Below are positions 1 to 8,700 of a stretch of 40,954 nucleotides of DNA, piece by piece (the stretch's first letter is position 1; every line of letters begins with the position of its first letter). The stretch is taken from positions 1 through 40,954 of the forward strand of contig NZ_QOLA01000038.1 of assembly GCF_003324565.1 (NCBI RefSeq), read 5' to 3'. Source of the DNA: Streptomyces sp. SDr-06. Lineage in GTDB: Bacteria > Actinomycetota > Actinomycetes > Streptomycetales > Streptomycetaceae. The translations under genes were made by a program, and so were the position numbers. Under the pieces are notes generated by a model. That model had not been told where the DNA came from and ran no database searches. It worked only from the letters and a program-made list of their open reading frames with translations.

Positions 1-690
1 CGCGAGGAGTTCGAACGCCACCTCGCCGCCTGCCCGTCCTGCACCCAGGAAGTCAGCGAACTGGCCGCCACCGCCGGACGGTTGGGACTCGCCATGACCA
101 CCACTCCCCCAGCCGCCCTCAAGACGAACGTACTGCGCAGCATCACCACCGTACGGCAGGAGCCACCCCCCACCACGCCCGTGCTCCCGGTGGCGGCGCG
201 CGCCGGCCGCAGGCGGGCCCTGGCCCGGTTCGCCCTCGCCGCCTGCCTGGCCGCAGCCCTCGGGTCCGGCGGCATCGCCATCTGGCAACACCAGCAGGCC
301 GACACCGCGCGGAACCAGGCAGAAGCGGAACAGCAGAAGTCCCAGCAGCTGGCCGACGTTCTCGCGGCCCCCGATGCCAAGGTCACCACCGGACATCTCG
401 AAGACAACGCCACCGGCACCCTGGTCGTGACCCGAAGCCTCAACCAGGCCGCGTTCCTGGCCTCCGGCCTCCCCCGGCCCCCGTCGGGCAAGGTCTACCA
501 GCTGTGGTTCGACGATGCCGGCACGATGCGCCCAGCAGGCCTGATGGACCCTGCACGCACCACCGAAGCCGTCCTGCTGACCGGCCCCGTCGGCCAGGCC
601 TCCGCCATGGGCATCACCGTCGAACCGACCGGCGGATCCATCCATCCCACCACCACGCCGCTGGCGCTCATGGCATTCCCCCGCGCCTGA
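1..690 (+). CDS. Anti-sigma factor, RskA family (5' end outside window)
   Basis: The reading frame is open from base 1, so the start lies upstream. The first codons give HLAACPSC, a zinc-binding anti-sigma HxxxCxxC motif (His7, Cys11, Cys14 of the visible part). A basic patch (RAGRRRALARF) leads into one membrane helix ending GGIAIW. A predicted extracytoplasmic RskA domain follows (for example VYQLWFDDAGTMRPAGLM). Proteins of this type hold an ECF sigma factor at the membrane and release it after regulated proteolysis. The partner sigma gene is expected just upstream, outside the window. Internal TTG and ATG codons at 82 and 94 would remove the zinc motif and are not likely starts. Confidence 0.9.
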   Translation, partial: REEFERHLAACPSCTQEVSELAATAGRLGLAMTTTPPAALKTNVLRSITTVRQEPPPTTPVLPVAARAGRRRALARFALAACLAAALGSGGIAIWQHQQADTARNQAEAEQQKSQQLADVLAAPDAKVTTGHLEDNATGTLVVTRSLNQAAFLASGLPRPPSGKVYQLWFDDAGTMRPAGLMDPARTTEAVLLTGPVGQASAMGITVEPTGGSIHPTTTPLALMAFPRA

Positions 691-955
691 ATCACACCCG
701 ACGGGCCTCCCACGCTCCGCGTTGTCCGGCGGGTGTGGGACGCCCCATGACCCGTCACTTTGGAAGGGCCGCCTGGCCAGGCGGCTGCAGCACAGCACAT
801 GGCGTTGCCTCCTCTGGGACCCATGTCGATGGCTCGGGCTGAAGGGATAATCCCGCGGAGCCGGCGTGGGCAGCCGAACGACCAATCTGCGGGCCCGTCA
901 GTGACGAATCCCTTACGGGGTTCCCAGCTGGTTGTCGGGAGAGGAGGTGACGGCG

Positions 956-1105
956 ATGACGGATGAAGAATTCCGGGTCCTGCTCGCCGAGGCACGCGAG
1001 GAAGCACACCGCACGGTCCTGCCCCCTCCCGTCCGCGAGCCGGGCGACGAGGCGGAATTCGCTCTGCGCGCCCAGCATGCCGAGTTCGGCGCATCGGCCC
1101 ACTGA
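956..1105 (+). CDS. Small hypothetical protein, 49 residues
   Basis: The ATG at 956 is preceded by a strong ribosome binding site (GAGGAGGTGA at 941-950). The frame runs 49 codons to TGA at 1103-1105. The product starts MTDEEFRVLLAEAREEAHR, a likely amphipathic helix, then a Pro-rich turn and a second charged stretch ending FGASAH. It has no signal peptide, membrane segment or domain I recognise. The ribosome binding site and charged helix favour a real small gene, but the function is unknown. Confidence 0.5.
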   Translation: MTDEEFRVLLAEAREEAHRTVLPPPVREPGDEAEFALRAQHAEFGASAH

Positions 1106-1394
1106 CCGGCAGGGAGACTTCCCTGTGTACCCGTCGAAGCCGCGGTGCACGACGGCGTATCGAATGCGGCGTGGGCGTGCCGACGCCGGAAAGGAGCGCC
1201 GCCGCCTGGACGGCATCCGCTGCGCTGGAACTTCGCACCAGTTGTGCGGCGAGGCAGGGGCCGACGGTGGCGAGGGGGCTGTTGCTGTGCATGGTCGACT
1301 CTGATCCCAATTGGCAACACTGCTCACGACGACTCGAACGCACCCCCTGTTCACCCTCGCCGAACCCCGCCCGCACGCGCCTGAGGCCGTCGGC

Positions 1395-1705
1395 GTGAAC
1401 GACTCCCACCCCGCCCAGGACACCGACGCCCTGCACCGCGAAGTCGCCCAGCTGCGCCACGCCTTGGAGACCAGGCCCGTCATCGACCTCGCCCGCGGCG
1501 CCCTGATGGCCGGCCTCCCTCCAACTCGGCAGGCCAGAACGCCTGGAACGTACTCGTCACCGTCTCCCAGCACTCCAACAGCACAGTGCGCTTGGTGGCC
1601 GAGAACGTGCTCGACTCCATCAACCGCACTCCCCTGCCTCAGCCCCTCCAGCAGCAACTGGCGGCCGCTCTCGCCCAGTTCCGCACCGAACAAGACAACG
1701 CATAG
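1395..1705 (+). pseudogene. ANTAR-domain protein, frameshifted
   Basis: From the GTG at 1395 the frame encodes the first half of an ANTAR domain (LRHALETRPVIDLARGALMA). ANTAR domains bind paired hairpins in RNA and act as antiterminators. The match is lost near 1515-1535. It resumes in the -1 frame as GQNAWNVLVTVSQHSN, then VRLVAENVLDSINRT, and ends at TAG 1703-1705. Read across both frames this is a complete protein of about 100 residues. One missing base, or two extra, would explain the break. There is no slippery sequence to suggest programmed frameshifting, so it is a pseudogene or a sequence error. Confidence 0.72.
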
Positions 1706-2425
1706 GCGACGACGAGGACCGTGCGCGGCACCCGGTAGGCGGGTAGCGGCCGGTCCTTGAGGCGCCGATACCCGCTGGCCTACGCCGCCACCCGCCTGAA
1801 CTGAACTACAAGACCACCACCACTGGGAGACCGGCCCTCGCCGGTGGCGGGCTCCAGGAAGGCTACGAGACCGGCCTACAGAACGACGGACGACTGCGCA
1901 TCACTCACGGCTCCAGCTGACTGTGCGTCAGCCTCTGCCAGGCTGGGTCATGTGCTGCAGTGGCGGGTATGGTCCTGGCCCCGGCCGGAGTTTCGGGCCG
2001 GCCCGAGGATGGGGCGGCCGCCGGTCCCAGGGCCTCCTCCACGGCACATATCGCCCGCCAGACGTGACCAGCGGGTCGTCGAAGGTGGGCGAGGGATGCC
2101 CCCGCTGGGCCTTGACGACGTCGACAGGTTTCCGTCCCGGCATCGACACGTCCTCGACCGGCTCGGGCCGTACGTCGTTGCAGTCGAGGGCGACGCCGGG
2201 CCTGTCGACTCGTCCGGCCACAGCCGCGCGGGGGCGATCGCGGTCGGGGTGGCGCCCATGCTGCGCAGACCGCCCGGATGACCGCAGCCCGTCAGGACCA
2301 GTCCGGCCGTGGCGGGGACGACGAACGCCCGGAGAAGCGGATGCGGGACGCGGCGCGTCCGGAGTGCCCGGCGGAGTGGACCGCACTCGCGGCCCGCCCG
2401 CTCGCTGCTCTGCTGCCTGACCGGT
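1706..2425. other. Gap with a possible lipoprotein remnant
   Basis: No intact gene is supported here. On the minus strand at about 2050-2350 one frame gives a signal-peptide-like FVVPATAGLVLTGCG, with a lipobox Cys encoded at 2286-2284. It is followed by GGLRSMGATPTAIAPARLWP. A second frame then continues with DVRPEPVEDVSMPGRKPVDV. I read this as a decayed lipoprotein gene with at least one frameshift. There is no good start codon. The rest shows nothing recognisable. Confidence 0.35.
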
Positions 2426-3139
2426 TCACGCTTGCGGGGCCCGCTGCTTGACGAGGTCGGCGTACAGAACGATGTTGTCCGTGCGATGGCCGCCCTTGAT
2501 GGGGCCGCCGCAGGTCAGCAGGCGCAGTTCCGGACGGTCGGTCTTCCCGTACACCTTCTCCGTGGGGAAGTCCTTCTTGTCGACCTGCTGGATCTCGCGC
2601 ACCTTGAACGTGGCCGTGCTGCCGTCCGCGCGCGGCACCTCGATGGTGTCGCCCACCTTGACCTTGGCGACGTTCCTCATGAGCGCCGGGCCCTTGGCGG
2701 TGTCGTAGTGCGCGACGATGACGGACACGCCCTTCTCGCCCGGCGTGACTCCGCCCGTCCACCAGCCCGGCTCGTTCGCCTTGTCCACCGGCGGCACTTG
2801 CAGTTCCTGGTCGCCGTCCACGCCCAGATCCAGCATGGACTTCGCGTCGACGCCCGCCGACGGGATGCGCAGCCCGGTCGGCTTGGATTCCTTGAGCGGT
2901 GCGGCGGCGTTCCCGGCGACGGCGGACGCGGTGTTCTTTACGTTCACGTCGGGCGCCTGGTCGCCCGAGCCGCAGGCGATGAGGCCGACCCCGAGCGCCC
3001 CGGTGAGCAGGGCGACGGCCGCGAGACGACGGGTGTGCCGGGCCGGGCGCGGGCCCCGCGTCGCGACGGTGTCCGGTCGCCCGTCGAGGCCGGGGTGGGA
3101 CATGCCGCGGTCGGCGGACGCTTCGGGGGTACTGGGCAC
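2426..3139 (-). CDS. Class F sortase
   Basis: Sortases cut surface proteins at a sorting motif and join them to the cell wall or another acceptor. The 237-residue product starts at GTG 3139, with AGGAG five bases upstream. A hydrophobic segment at about residues 39-56 ends in LIAC, so it is either a membrane anchor or a lipobox. The sortase barrel follows, with catalytic His144 (VAHYDT), Cys210 (LLTCGG) and Arg219 (GHRTDN). This is the usual actinobacterial class F layout and length. The gene lies 91 bases downstream of a secreted membrane-anchored protein (3231-3836) on the same strand, so the two probably form an operon. Confidence 0.92.
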   Translation of the reverse strand: MPSTPEASADRGMSHPGLDGRPDTVATRGPRPARHTRRLAAVALLTGALGVGLIACGSGDQAPDVNVKNTASAVAGNAAAPLKESKPTGLRIPSAGVDAKSMLDLGVDGDQELQVPPVDKANEPGWWTGGVTPGEKGVSVIVAHYDTAKGPALMRNVAKVKVGDTIEVPRADGSTATFKVREIQQVDKKDFPTEKVYGKTDRPELRLLTCGGPIKGGHRTDNIVLYADLVKQRAPQA

Positions 3140-3230
3140 GACAACTCCTGCGAGGCGCGGCCGCCGGACGGATCGGCTCCGCCCGGCGGCCGGTGGGTGG
3201 TGAGGGGAACGTGGGCCGTACGGCCTGGGG

Positions 3231-3836
3231 TCAGGCCTTGACGCGGCCGCGGCGCAGGATCGCGTAGCCGAGGCCCGCCGCACCGGCCGCCGCCATGCCG
3301 CCACCGGCGACGAGGAACGCCGGGTTCTGCTCCTGGACGCCCTCGGCGCCGGCCTTGACGCCGCCCTTCGGGGTCACGGTCTTGCCGTCACGCCGGTCAT
3401 CCTTCTTCTTGCCGTCCGAGTTGGGCTTCGGCTTGTCCTGCTCGCTGTGCCAGCCGCCCGGGTGCTGGACGCCGACGAAGCCGTTGGCCTGGTTCAGCTC
3501 GTACTTGTAGCCCTTGACCGTGGCGGTCGGGTTCTCGGCGCTCAGGTTCGCTATGCGCTGGCCGTTCATCGTGATCCACGCCATGTAGCCGCCCTTGGGC
3601 AGCTTGTAGACGTGCGCAACCGCGTTGTTGCTGAGCTTGAACTCCTGAGCGTCCTGCTCCTTCTCCGACTTCTTATTCTCGTCCTTCTTGCTTTCGGACG
3701 GCGTCGAGGGAGCGGACTGCGACGGCGCGGGGGCGGGGCTGTCGGCGAAGGCGACGGCGGCCGGCGCGAGCAGCGCACCGCTGACGGCAGCGGAGACAGC
3801 GACAGCGCGGACGAGGGTACGGCGATTGCTGGTCAA
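3231..3836 (-). CDS. Secreted membrane-anchored protein, probable sortase partner
   Basis: Translation from TTG 3836 (AAGGAAG just upstream) gives 201 residues. There is a signal peptide with cleavage near AFA/DS (residues 31-32), a Ser/Pro/Lys-rich linker (32-65), a folded region (66-130) with KLPKGGYMAWITMNG, and a second Lys/Asp-rich linker. A C-terminal membrane helix (about 173-194) ends in RRGRVKA. The helix plus basic tail is the layout of a sortase substrate, but no LPxTG or LAxTG motif precedes it; the sequence there is EGVQEQNPAF. It may be a substrate with an unusual motif or simply an anchored partner. I do not recognise the central domain. Confidence 0.8.
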   Translation of the reverse strand: MTSNRRTLVRAVAVSAAVSGALLAPAAVAFADSPAPAPSQSAPSTPSESKKDENKKSEKEQDAQEFKLSNNAVAHVYKLPKGGYMAWITMNGQRIANLSAENPTATVKGYKYELNQANGFVGVQHPGGWHSEQDKPKPNSDGKKKDDRRDGKTVTPKGGVKAGAEGVQEQNPAFLVAGGGMAAAGAAGLGYAILRRGRVKA

Positions 3837-3939
3837 GAGCTCTTCCTTCTCACTACACACAACGAAACCCCGGTCGGCGCCCGACGGGCTGCCCGGCTGA
3901 TCGCTGGGAGGACTTCTGCTGACTCCAACAACGTAAATG

Positions 3940-3952
3940 TCGCATATTGCGA
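3940..3952. promoter_or_regulatory. Inverted repeat upstream of the sortase operon
   Basis: TCGCATATTGCGA is a 5-3-5 inverted repeat in an AT-rich island (about 3925-3975), roughly 105 bases upstream of the TTG start at 3836. The AT content suggests the promoter of the 3836-2426 operon lies here, and the repeat could be an operator. No regulator is identified. Confidence 0.35.
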
Positions 3953-4039
3953 AGATTGCCCAGTGATGTAACGGTGCGCCATAGAGCTCGTAACAACCCC
4001 ATGGGCAGGGCCGGGCCCCGAAAACGTCGTACAGGGCCC

Positions 4040-4640
4040 TGGTGGCGCGACCGGCGCAACATGCCGTTCTGGCACGCGAGTTGCTCGCCGATGCCCGCGC
4101 CGAGGCAAACCAGCCCGGGTCGTCCGGCAGGGTCATCAGAGGTCACAGCGGCCACGTCCGCGCCGGGCTTCAGGCGGACCGCGTCCAGCACTGCCTCCAG
4201 GACGTGCACCCCGTCACCCCGGACCGCCACACGTCGTGGACGCAGGCCCTGGACGCGGTCCGGCTGGCCCCACGGACGATGCCGCGGCAGTCACCGCTGA
4301 CCAGCTGCGGGCCGTGGTCGAGCGCCTGGTCCCGGTCGGTCAGCAGCAACACGGTGACCGGGACGTCCTGGTCGTGATGGACACGGGTCACGACCTGATG
4401 CGGCTGGCCTGGGGGCTGTGCGACCTGCCCGTCGAACTGGTCGGACAGCTACGCTCGGACCGCGACCTGCGGCTGCCGAAACCGCCGCGCGTCTACGACC
4501 CGAAAAGCGGTCGGCCATCCAGGCACGGCAAGGAATTCAGCCCGGCCAGGCCTGCCTCCTGGCCCGAGCACTTCACTCCAGGCTTCTTTGCAGGCACGTT
4601 CCCGCACCCAGTCAACAAGAGCGGGCAGGCAGTTGGCGCG
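4040..4640. mobile_element. Two opposed transposase remnants (IS701-like)
   Basis: On the plus strand one frame gives SWTQALDAVRLAP (about 4232-4275). The next frame continues as TDDAAAVTADQLRAVVERL, VVMDTGHDLMRLAW and RSDRDLRLPKPPRVYDP, to about 4600. This is the catalytic core of an actinobacterial DDE transposase of IS701-like type, without its N- and C-terminal parts and with at least one frameshift. On the minus strand at about 4200-4141 a second, diverged copy of the same segment reads VLDAVRLKPGADVAAVT. The two fragments face away from each other about 30 bases apart. Neither can encode an active enzyme, and I see no intact terminal repeats. Confidence 0.65.
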
Positions 4641-4853
4641 ACTATGCCGCCGCATTCCACCGTCGCCGTGCCTGGCCTCGTTGATCTCTGGGAACAGCGA
4701 TTGTCGACCGGTTTCGGAGGCAGGTGTTGATCGCTGGGCTGACGGCTGCCGTTGAGAAATGACGGCATGGTCGCGTCTGGGACGTGGCAGGGGCCTGCAC
4801 TCATCACTGGATGGATGGGCCGGCGAGGGGGACGTGGCCGAGAGGGCAAATCT

Positions 4854-5306
4854 CTATGGCGTCATCTCACGCAGGTCAGGGCGGTTTCTGGGCAGCCCGA
4901 AGCCCGCCATCTGCTTCTCCTCGTAGGACAGGAAGCCAAGGCTCCGGTAGAACGCGTGATTGCGCTTGCCTTCCGGTGACGACTCGTGGTCTGTGGAGAG
5001 GAGGAAGAAGCGGCAGTGCGAGTATCGCTGCTTGAGGTGCTCGACCAGGGCCCGGCCGACGCCCTTTCGGTGATGCGCTGGGTTGACCACGACGTCCTGG
5101 ACGTAGCAGATGTGTTCGTCGTCGGAGACGGTCCGGGCCAGTCCGAAGAGCGTTCCTGAACCATCTCGTGCGGTGATGACCAGGTGAGAGTTCCGCAGGC
5201 CGCGGCAGAGCTTCTCGACGTCGGCGGTGTAGCCCTCCCAGCCGACCGAGTCGTAAAGGCTCAGCATCTCATCAGGATCGAAGACGCTCTCTTCCGCGAT
5301 GAACAC
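4854..5306 (-). CDS. GNAT family N-acetyltransferase
   Basis: The product is 150 residues from GTG 5306, preceded by GGAGGGGG. The GNAT fold is clear: a central strand with the acetyl-CoA binding loop VVNPAHHRKGVGRALVEHL (the Q/RxxGxG/A pattern), followed by FFLLSTDHES and the C-terminal motif NHAFYRSLGFLSYEEKQMAGF. The family moves an acetyl group from acetyl-CoA to an amine. The substrate cannot be told from sequence. It stands alone on the minus strand, facing away from a second GNAT gene at 5580. Confidence 0.9.
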   Translation of the reverse strand: MFIAEESVFDPDEMLSLYDSVGWEGYTADVEKLCRGLRNSHLVITARDGSGTLFGLARTVSDDEHICYVQDVVVNPAHHRKGVGRALVEHLKQRYSHCRFFLLSTDHESSPEGKRNHAFYRSLGFLSYEEKQMAGFGLPRNRPDLREMTP

Positions 5307-5579
5307 GCCAAACCCCCTCCGGCCGTGCCGCTTCTTGATGCCGACTTCTCATCGCATCTGACTTCACGCTCGTCAGCCATGTCAAGATCGGCGACAGTTG
5401 GTCACCCGGCCTTGGCGGGGGTGTTCCGTTCGTGCTCGGGTGCCAGTTCACCGCGGGCTGGGCCGTCCTGCGAGAGCCTCTCTCCGGCGACCGCTGGCCG
5501 GCCCGGGGCGTGGTGATCGGCGGTGCCCGGCCGGGATATTCGCTGGTCGCCGCTCGTTGATGGAGGTCATACTGCCGCG

Positions 5580-6110
5580 ATGGACCCGGTGACTCTCGAG
5601 ACCGACCGTCTGCTGCTGCGGGCCTTCACACCTGCCGACGTTGATGCGGTGTACGCAGCCTGCCAGGACGAAGACATCCAGCTCTACACCCCGGTGCCGG
5701 TGCCCTACCGGCGTGCGGACGCGGAGAAGCTCGTCCGCGAGAAGCTGCCCGCCCAGTGGGCCCAGGACAAGGACTACACGCTCGGCGCGTTCCGCAAGGA
5801 CACCGGCGTCCTGGTCGGCTCGTACTGCCTGACCCTCATCAGCCGCGGCGTCTGGGAGCTCGGCTACTGGGCAGTCAAGGAACAGCGCGGACGCGGGTAC
5901 TCGGTAGAAGCTGCTCGGGCCCTGTGCGACTGGGGCTGGGCCACCCTCGACGTCCACCGCATCGAGTGGTGGGCCATGGCCGGGAACACCGGCTCACGCG
6001 CCGTCGCCGAGAATCTCGGCTTCACCGTCGAAGGAACACTGCGCCATCGCAGCATCGCCAACGACGGCCAGCCCTACGACTGGTGGGTAGGCGGACTACT
6101 GAGGCCCTGA
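5580..6110 (+). CDS. RimJ/RimL-type GNAT acetyltransferase
   Basis: The 176-residue product begins MDPVTLETDRLLLRAFTPAD, the usual N terminus of RimJ/RimL-like acetyltransferases. It carries GYWAVKEQRGRGYSVEAARALC as the acetyl-CoA loop and ends with NTGSRAVAENLGFTVEGTLR, a typical GNAT motif B region. Family members acetylate protein N termini, amino acids or antibiotics. The substrate here is unknown. The ATG at 5580 is chosen from the conserved N terminus; GGAGG lies 13 bases upstream, a little far. Confidence 0.9.
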   Translation: MDPVTLETDRLLLRAFTPADVDAVYAACQDEDIQLYTPVPVPYRRADAEKLVREKLPAQWAQDKDYTLGAFRKDTGVLVGSYCLTLISRGVWELGYWAVKEQRGRGYSVEAARALCDWGWATLDVHRIEWWAMAGNTGSRAVAENLGFTVEGTLRHRSIANDGQPYDWWVGGLLRP

Positions 6111-6353
6111 TGGTCACCGCCGGTGGCTCCGTCGGCTGCGTTTGCTCCTCTGCGCGAAGTTCCGCCTTCGGTCGCCGGGGCCCGTACCAGCTCGCGGGTC
6201 AGCAGCGAGCCTGCTCGCCGAGCTCCAGCAGCCCAGAACGGCACCCCTGCCGCCAAGTCCGCCCGCACGCCGTCTTCACTGCAGGTGGGTTCGGCTCCAT
6301 GTGGCGCCGGGCCCGGCTGCCTCGCGCTGGTCACGGGCCGAAAGGTCCGCCGG

Positions 6354-6581
6354 TCAGGCGACCTTTTGGGGCTGAGGCGTCTTGCGCATCCTGACTCCGC
6401 CAAGAATGAGCACCGCCCCGACGGCGACGACGCCGAGGTAGGCGGGGGACGGAAGGTCGACCACTTTGTGCAGCCAACCCCACTCCGTGCCGAACAACGC
6501 CTGGGACGCGAAGCTGACGAGCCCCTGGGCTCCTACGACGTAGCCGACACTTTCGGCCGTGTATCCGATGGTGATTCGCAC
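6354..6581 (-). CDS. Small membrane protein, 75 residues
   Basis: From GTG 6581 (GGGAGAG seven bases upstream) the frame gives 75 residues starting VRITIGYTAESVGYVVGAQG. It has a hydrophobic N-terminal stretch, a short loop (GTEWGWLHKVVDLPSPAYLG) and a membrane helix (about residues 49-65), and ends in a basic tail (RMRKTPQPQKVA). This suggests a two-segment inner membrane protein. I do not recognise a family. The frame stays open upstream of 6581, but that part looks like random GC-rich coding. Confidence 0.55.
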   Translation of the reverse strand: MRITIGYTAESVGYVVGAQGLVSFASQALFGTEWGWLHKVVDLPSPAYLGVVAVGAVLILGGVRMRKTPQPQKVA

Positions 6582-7351
6582 AAGCCAACTCTCCCGCGGC
6601 GGTACCACCGGATCATCCTCCGCGGGAACGAAGACGCAGTAGTCCCAAAGATGCAGTCGCGTTGCAGCCCCGGGGGCACGCGGCCGAAGCCCAACTGCCG
6701 CGTCACCAGGCGCGCGTGCGCGCGGAATGGGGCGAGGCGATTCCTGCGCGCGAGGGTGCGGCGGCGTCCAGGTGGGACGTTGCGAGTGCACCACGGCCCA
6801 GCCGGACAGCGGGCGTGCGGCTTGCCGGATTCCGTGACCGCGGTGCGTGCCCGGTTGCCGTGCAGGTGGTCCCCCACTCGGCCTTCGCACTGGTTGTGGA
6901 GTTCGATGGCGTCCCACTCCCCGCCGCCGACGCCGCCGACCGACAACACCGCGGAAACCTCGTCGCCGGGCTCACGCCGGTGCAACCCGCATGCAGGGCG
7001 AGAACGTGACGTACGTCCCCGGACGTCTGCCCCAGGTGGTCGCCTACTCCGTGCGTTGGCTGAACTCATCGCTCGCCGTCGTTCGCACCTTGAGTGCGCG
7101 CCACTGCCAGGGATTGAGACATTGCATGGAATGACCACCGCCCTGCAGTACTGAGCGTTTGGTCCTGTAGCTCCTTCAGGAGCGGGGGGACCAGACGAGT
7201 ATCTGCCTCCGAGAAGCGCGCCACCTGCAGCGAGCCCCACGTCGAAAGTGCGGGTGAGCCACACCGGGCCATCCCCGGCGGCGACTTCGACGGCACCAGC
7301 AAGACCGCCCTCGGCAGCCTCTGGATCAACCAGCCGGCGCCAGTACGGTGA
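6582..7351. other. Gap of about 770 bases with no supported gene
   Basis: Several open frames cross this stretch but none has family-like sequence or a good start. Near 7265-7350 one plus frame reads IPGGDFDGTSKTALGSLWINQ before a stop, which could be the end of a decayed gene. I cannot name it. Confidence 0.3.
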
Positions 7352-7609
7352 TCAGGCTTCGACGTACGCCACGATCGTGATCGTCCTCAGGGCGGTAACG
7401 TAGTAGATCACCCGGACTGCGTCGATCTCGTCCGTGTAGTCGCGCAGCAGGGTGCCGGGTACCTCGGTGCCCAGCTCCGGATTGACGCTGATGGCGACGA
7501 TCGCGCGGTCCAGACGGTGCGTCTCGGACGCGGTGAGCTTCGCCAGCTGGGTGAGCGCGGGCTCCACCATGACGACCTGGGAGCGGCGCGCGCCGTGCTC
7601 AGGCGACAC
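7352..7609 (-). CDS. RelE/ParE-like toxin of a type II toxin-antitoxin pair
   Basis: From GTG 7609 the product is 85 residues; an internal ATG would give 72. The C-terminal strand pattern (DAVRVIYYVTALRTITIVAYVEA) matches small RelE/ParE-type toxins, ribosome-dependent mRNases or gyrase poisons. The start overlaps the last 11 bases of the antitoxin gene (7599-7829), so translation is probably coupled. Assignment rests on the C-terminal pattern and the gene pair. The activity (mRNase or gyrase) is unresolved. Confidence 0.7.
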   Translation of the reverse strand: MSPEHGARRSQVVMVEPALTQLAKLTASETHRLDRAIVAISVNPELGTEVPGTLLRDYTDEIDAVRVIYYVTALRTITIVAYVEA

Positions 7610-7829
7610 GCGGCTGCTCGTCCGCGAGGCGGGCGAGGTGGGCGTCGCGGGCGGTCTCCCACGGGACGCCGGACTCGGGCGAGGGGTAGCCGTTGGCGGC
7701 GATGTCCTCCAGGACCGAGGCGAGGACGTCCGTCTTGGCGCGCTCCGCGGCCGCGTACGCGCGGGCCGATTCGGCGGCGTGCTCATCGAGGGGCTGACGG
7801 GCGGGCGTGGGGGCCGGCGGCTTGCTCAT
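7599..7829 (-). CDS. Probable antitoxin
   Basis: This 76-residue protein starts at ATG 7829 with AGGAG six bases upstream. It is Ala/Glu/Asp-rich and helical (DEHAAESARAYAAAERAKTD, then DVLASVLEDIAANGYPSPES) and ends in ARLADEQPRVA. No ribbon-helix-helix or Phd-type DNA-binding domain is obvious. The role is inferred from size, acidity and direct overlap with the toxin gene downstream. Expected function: bind the toxin and repress the shared promoter upstream of 7829. Confidence 0.6.
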   Translation of the reverse strand: MSKPPAPTPARQPLDEHAAESARAYAAAERAKTDVLASVLEDIAANGYPSPESGVPWETARDAHLARLADEQPRVA

Positions 7830-8022
7830 CCGGAACTCCTGGGCTTCGTCTCTGGCGTGTGCCCCCACGGTAGCGCTGAGGCGGGGCGCTCCGGGATGGT
7901 ACGAAAAAGCTGGCGGTCGTCGACGTGGGCTCCGTGGGGAATCCTGTCCTGTCCCCCGGACGCGAAGAAACGCCGCCGACACGGCGGCAGTGACTCCGGA
8001 GTTGTCCCGCAGGCCCGAGGGC

Positions 8023-8135
8023 GCCACGAGAGTCGTCAACCACACCATCGACGACGGACCGGACGGGAAGCGGACGCCGACGATCCTCGAACTCCTCAAG
8101 GACAACAACGTGAAGGCCACGCTCTGCATGCTGGG
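8023..8135 (+). pseudogene. Polysaccharide deacetylase (NodB) remnant
   Basis: One plus frame reads HTIDDGPDGKRTPTILELL followed by NNVKATLCMLG. This is the first NodB motif (TFDDGP) and the following VKATFF strand of chitin/peptidoglycan deacetylases, with the metal-binding Asp pair kept. The similarity stops at about 8135 and the N terminus is missing, so only about 37 residues of a domain of about 200 remain. Confidence 0.6.
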
Positions 8136-8700
8136 GAACACATCCTGGAGACCTTCACCGAGTACGCCGGCCACGAGGTCTTCCTCGTCGACGGCTACGT
8201 CGCCGACCCGACGGGCGTGACCTGCGCCCGGCGCAACTTCCCCTGCACGTTCCTGCACTCCCACCGGGCCGGCCCCGGAGCCGTGGCCGGCCCCCAGCCC
8301 AAGCGTCCGGGTATACCCGGGACGGCGATACGGGGTGTTCAAGGCAAGTCATTCGCGGCGCTGACACGCTTCGAGTGGCCTCCTGCAACTGTCCGGCCCA
8401 TCGGCGCAACGCGTTATGCGAGCCGACCAACACGCTGCTGCGCGGCGAAGCCCGGTGATGCCCCCGGCGGACCCTTCACCGACACGAGAGCGCCAGCCTG
8501 GGCAAGGCGCACTGACCAAGGGCCGCCTCAACACCGGGCCGGTTCCAGTCTGCATTGGCAGGCCTGCCGCTGCCACCGCCCCACCGCGATCGCAAGCCTC
8601 AGCTCCGCCTCCCCAAGGAAGTTGGTGATGGGCACGGGTCGACTGACGGGCCGGAGGAACGGTGATGCTTCTCGCCGCTGCCCCGGGCCGGTTGGCTGTT
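8136..8700. other. Gap of about 565 bases without an assignable gene
   Basis: Immediately after the deacetylase remnant a different plus frame reads ILETFTEYAGHEVFLVDGYV followed by ADPTGVTCARRNFPC. This looks protein-like but I cannot assign it. The remainder shows only GC-rich open frames. Confidence 0.3.
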
